From CAIKKV01 sp044346855 (GTDB taxonomy: Bacteria; Verrucomicrobiota; Kiritimatiellia; CAIKKV01), in the NCBI GenBank assembly GCA_044346855.1, contig JBIIYJ010000042.1:1-25619 (forward strand): 25,619 bases of DNA. The letters run 5' to 3'. This document shows positions 23,739 to 25,619 of this stretch, piece after piece; the first letter of the stretch is position 1; each line of letters opens with the position of its first letter. The notes beneath the pieces are model-generated. The model did no database searches and was not told the origin of the DNA. It saw only the letters and a program-made list of their open reading frames with translations. The translations under genes were made by a program, and so were the position numbers.

Positions 23739-24097
23739 GGACGGGGCGCGATTCTCCTGGCGGGCTTGGTGTGACCCCCGGTCACGTTGCCGCTCACAAG
23801 CCCCTTCTCATTGAACACCAGCGCCGCCGCCACGTAATAGCCGCCCCGGATGGGATCCTGCCGCAACTCGTAAAACCAGTTCGTCTTGTTGCTCATCACG
23901 GGATCGCCAAGCGCCTCCCGCACCGCCTGCTGCGAGGCGCCAGCCGGCAGGGCGCTGACCTTCTGGAGAAACGCCTGCTGCTCCGGGGTGGCGGCGGTGA
24001 TGCCTTCGGTCACGCGGACGACCGGGCCCCGGCTCGTCACGCAGCCGCACAAAATGGCCAGGGATAGAAACGCCAGAGTCATGAATGGTTTCATCAT
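23735..24097 (-). CDS. Small lipoprotein with BamE/SmpA-like domain
   Basis: The 120-residue protein has a lipoprotein signal (MMKPFMTLAFLSLAI) and a lipobox ending LCGC, with Cys19 as the probable lipidation site. The mature part contains LPAGASQQAVREALGDP followed by NWFYELRQDPIRGGYYVAAALVFNEKGLV. This is the helix, LG-P turn and W-Y beta-hairpin pattern of BamE/SmpA/OmlA-type small domains, which stabilise outer-membrane protein complexes. I chose the Met pair at 24097 because the frame upstream to 24136 would put charged residues before the signal. A weak TTGAAA/CAAACT pair, 17 bp apart, lies just upstream. Its stop is ATGA-fused to the glycosidase-like gene. Confidence 0.65.
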   Translation of the reverse strand: MMKPFMTLAFLSLAILCGCVTSRGPVVRVTEGITAATPEQQAFLQKVSALPAGASQQAVREALGDPVMSNKTNWFYELRQDPIRGGYYVAAALVFNEKGLVSGNVTGGHTKPARRIAPRP

Positions 24098-24166
24098 GCA
24101 CTCAGTTTGCCTGATCCAGCGGGCAGTTTCAATCATTTACCGAACCAGACGCACGATACCTTCCCT

Positions 24167-24286
24167 CTTAATCCTAATCGTAATCTTAATCTTAATCCTA
24201 CTCTTGCCTGGCTCGCCTATTTGAATAAACAAGCGCGTCAAAATAGAGCCGGGGCAACGTCAGATTGGATTACGATTATGATTACG
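24167..24286. repeat. Imperfect palindrome with hexamer arms, abutted by the insertion sequence
   Basis: Six C(T/C/G)TAAT-type units at 24167-24202 (the last degenerate) face complementary ATTACG/ATTATG units at 24269-24286. An inner pair, GGCTC..TATTT against AAATAGAGCC, lies between them. The insertion sequence starts at the next base, 24287. Nothing else is visible between 24098 and 24287. Confidence 0.7.
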
Positions 24287-24305
24287 ACACTACTGTCCGG
24301 TTAAA
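24287..24305 (+). repeat. Left terminal inverted repeat of the IS4-family element
   Basis: This 19-bp repeat is identical to the reverse complement of 25601-25619. It directly follows an ATTACG hexamer of the flanking palindrome. Confidence 0.92.
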
Positions 24306-24432
24306 TTTTAACCGACTCGCATTAACCCCTTGGAAATACTGCTCAATAGGAGGGTTATAGTTTTTTTCGATTTCAATTTCAAGCCGACATGGGGCAGCCT
24401 TTCTGCCAGCCGATGAAGGAAGGGCTCTAACT

Positions 24433-25605
24433 ATGAACGCTGGTAAGACTGTCTTCGCCCAACTCATGGACTGGTTGCCAAAGTACGAACTGTCCAAATG
24501 CGTCAAGCGCTACAACGGCGACTTCCATGTGCGTACGCTGCCCTGTTATGAGCAGTTTCTGATCCTGGCTTTTGCCCAGCTAACCTACCGGGAGAGCCTC
24601 CGGGATATCGAGACCTGTCTCCGGGCCTTGGGACCAAAGCTGTATCATAGCGGCTTCCGCTCCCGCATCTCCCGCAGTACTCTGGCTGACGCCAACGAGA
24701 AACGCGACTGGCGCATTTTCGCAGACTTCGCGCAGGTGTTGATCGCTCAGGCCGTTGATTTATACGCTGACGAACCTTTTGGCGATGAATTGCAAGAGAC
24801 AGCCTATGCATTAGATTCGACGACCATCGATCTTTGTCTTTCCCTGTTTCCTTGGGCAGAGAGTCGATTTCCCGGAAAGGGAGAGATTAAGCTGCATACG
24901 CTCCTGAGCTTGCGGGGAAGCTTCCCAACTATCATTTTCTTGACGAACGGCAAGATCCACGACGTCAACATTCTCGATCAGTTGACCTTCGAGCCCGGGG
25001 CCATTTACGTCATGGACCGCGGCTATTTAGACTGCTCCCGACTCTATCGGATTCATCAGAGCGGGGCCTTCTTCGTCACCAGATCCAAAAGTCATAATCA
25101 GTTCCGGCGTCGTTATTCGAGCCCCATCGATAAGGAGCAAGGCCTTCTTTTCGATCAGACATCACTCTGGAAGGGATATTACCCGAGCCGGAATTATCCC
25201 GACGCCCTTCGCCGAATAGGTTTCCGCGATCCCGCCACCGGGAAAAGGCTCATCTTTCTGACCAACAATCATCTTCTGCCTGCCTTGTCCATTACGCAGT
25301 TGTTCAAGTCCCGATGGAGGATCGAGTTGTTCTTCAAGTGGATCAAGCAGCACCTCCGGATCAAGGCCTTCTACGGCACTTCTGAAAACGCTGTTCGAGT
25401 GCAGATCTGGGTGGCCATATCTGTTTACGTCCTAATCGCGATTGTTCGCAAGAGTGCCAATCTGCCTCATAGCCCCTATGCAATTCTACAGATTTTAAGC
25501 GTTACATTATTCGAGAAAACCCCGCTTTTACGGCCCTTTTCTCAGTATGACCCTTCATTGGACTCTCCTGACTCACAAAAACAGCAGTATTTACCGGGTT
25601 TTTAA
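24433..25605 (+). CDS. IS4-family DDE transposase
   Basis: The 390-residue protein is a full-length IS4-type transposase. Its N-terminal DNA-binding part begins KTVFAQLMDWLPKYEL and contains CYEQFLILAFAQLTYRESLRDIE. The RNase H-like core has the first acidic residue in ALDSTTIDL, the second in VMDRGYLDC, and the third in FKSRWRIELFFKWIKQHL, which fits the IS4 Y/F-x2-R-x3-E-x6-K signature. These features match the ISPepr1-like subgroup, as far as I can judge without a search. AAGGAAGGG lies 9 nt before the ATG. The stop codon TAA lies inside the right inverted repeat. No frameshift or truncation is visible, so it may be active. Confidence 0.93.
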   Translation: MNAGKTVFAQLMDWLPKYELSKCVKRYNGDFHVRTLPCYEQFLILAFAQLTYRESLRDIETCLRALGPKLYHSGFRSRISRSTLADANEKRDWRIFADFAQVLIAQAVDLYADEPFGDELQETAYALDSTTIDLCLSLFPWAESRFPGKGEIKLHTLLSLRGSFPTIIFLTNGKIHDVNILDQLTFEPGAIYVMDRGYLDCSRLYRIHQSGAFFVTRSKSHNQFRRRYSSPIDKEQGLLFDQTSLWKGYYPSRNYPDALRRIGFRDPATGKRLIFLTNNHLLPALSITQLFKSRWRIELFFKWIKQHLRIKAFYGTSENAVRVQIWVAISVYVLIAIVRKSANLPHSPYAILQILSVTLFEKTPLLRPFSQYDPSLDSPDSQKQQYLPGF

Positions 25606-25619
25606 CCGGACAGTAGTGT
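25601..25619 (-). repeat. Right terminal inverted repeat of the IS4-family element
   Basis: Exact 19-bp inverted copy of the left end; it contains the transposase stop codon and finishes at the window edge. Confidence 0.92.

Larger units (their letters stand above)
24287..25619 (+). mobile_element. Complete IS4-family insertion sequence (1333 bp)
   Basis: ACACTACTGTCCGGTTAAA at 24287-24305 is repeated as an exact 19-bp inverted copy at 25601-25619, bounding one intact transposase gene. The element is visibly less GC-rich than its surroundings, consistent with recent arrival. About 127 bp lie between the left repeat and the ATG, including a small GGCAG/CTGCC hairpin at 24393-24407 that could limit read-through translation. 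The right end is the last base of the window, so the target duplication cannot be checked. Confidence 0.92.

Noticed and set aside
1..25619. tRNA or rRNA genes, riboswitches, phage or defence genes
   Set aside because: No T-loop-like GGTTCGA.TCC context, no conserved leader and no recognisable phage or defence protein were seen by eye; a covariance search could still find a small RNA.

Overview
The window is GC-rich, densely packed and mostly coded on the minus strand. No rRNA or tRNA gene was seen, so placement rests on gene content. A PVC-type bacterium (Verrucomicrobiota, Kiritimatiellota or Lentisphaerota) is the best guess. The hints are paired L-fucose/L-arabinose isomerase-like proteins beside sugar hydrolases, a passenger-type beta-strand surface protein, a cupin-AraC regulator, and intergenic palindromes built from short degenerate repeats. 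This is inference, not a phylogenetic result.

Layout. (1) 1-8204, minus strand: a probable deoxy-sugar or pentose utilisation unit. It reads surface repeat protein, isomerase-like B, isomerase-like A, L-rhamnose mutarotase-like protein, a tandem amidohydrolase and a partial glycosidase-like protein cut by the window edge. Several junctions are ATGA overlaps. A divergent AraC regulator (8296-9144) shares a compact control region (8230-8300) with this unit. (2) 9205-11373: XTP/dITP pyrophosphatase on plus, convergent with a methyltransferase-tcdA pair on minus. (3) 11516-14428: a 970-aa fusion of a GlmU-like nucleotidyltransferase and a GHMP sugar kinase, with a very good promoter. (4) 14461-15279: a repeat-rich region around one 42-aa entericidin-like lipoprotein gene. 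(5) 15280-18592: pyrK-pyrD plus a membrane-anchored protein, all joined by ATGA overlaps. (6) 18649-22073: fumarylacetoacetate hydrolase-family enzyme, unknown acidic protein, PAP2 phosphatase and a GT39-type glycosyltransferase. (7) 22242-24097: BamE-like lipoprotein coupled to a glycosidase-like protein. (8) 24287-25619: a complete IS4-family insertion sequence whose right inverted repeat is the last base of the window.

How it fits together. The first unit looks like surface capture or hydrolysis of a polysaccharide followed by anomer interconversion, isomerisation and lactone or ester hydrolysis of L-fucose/L-rhamnose-like sugars. The FAH-family enzyme could belong to the same chemistry but lies far away under its own promoter. 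No kinase-aldolase pair or transporter is visible, so the pathway is incomplete here and the substrate unknown.

I see no defence island, phage, CRISPR or secondary-metabolite cluster. The least explained material is the tandem amidohydrolase with a metal-site-less first half, the nucleotidyltransferase-kinase fusion, the regulator/operon control region, and the intergenic palindromes, one of which abuts the insertion sequence.
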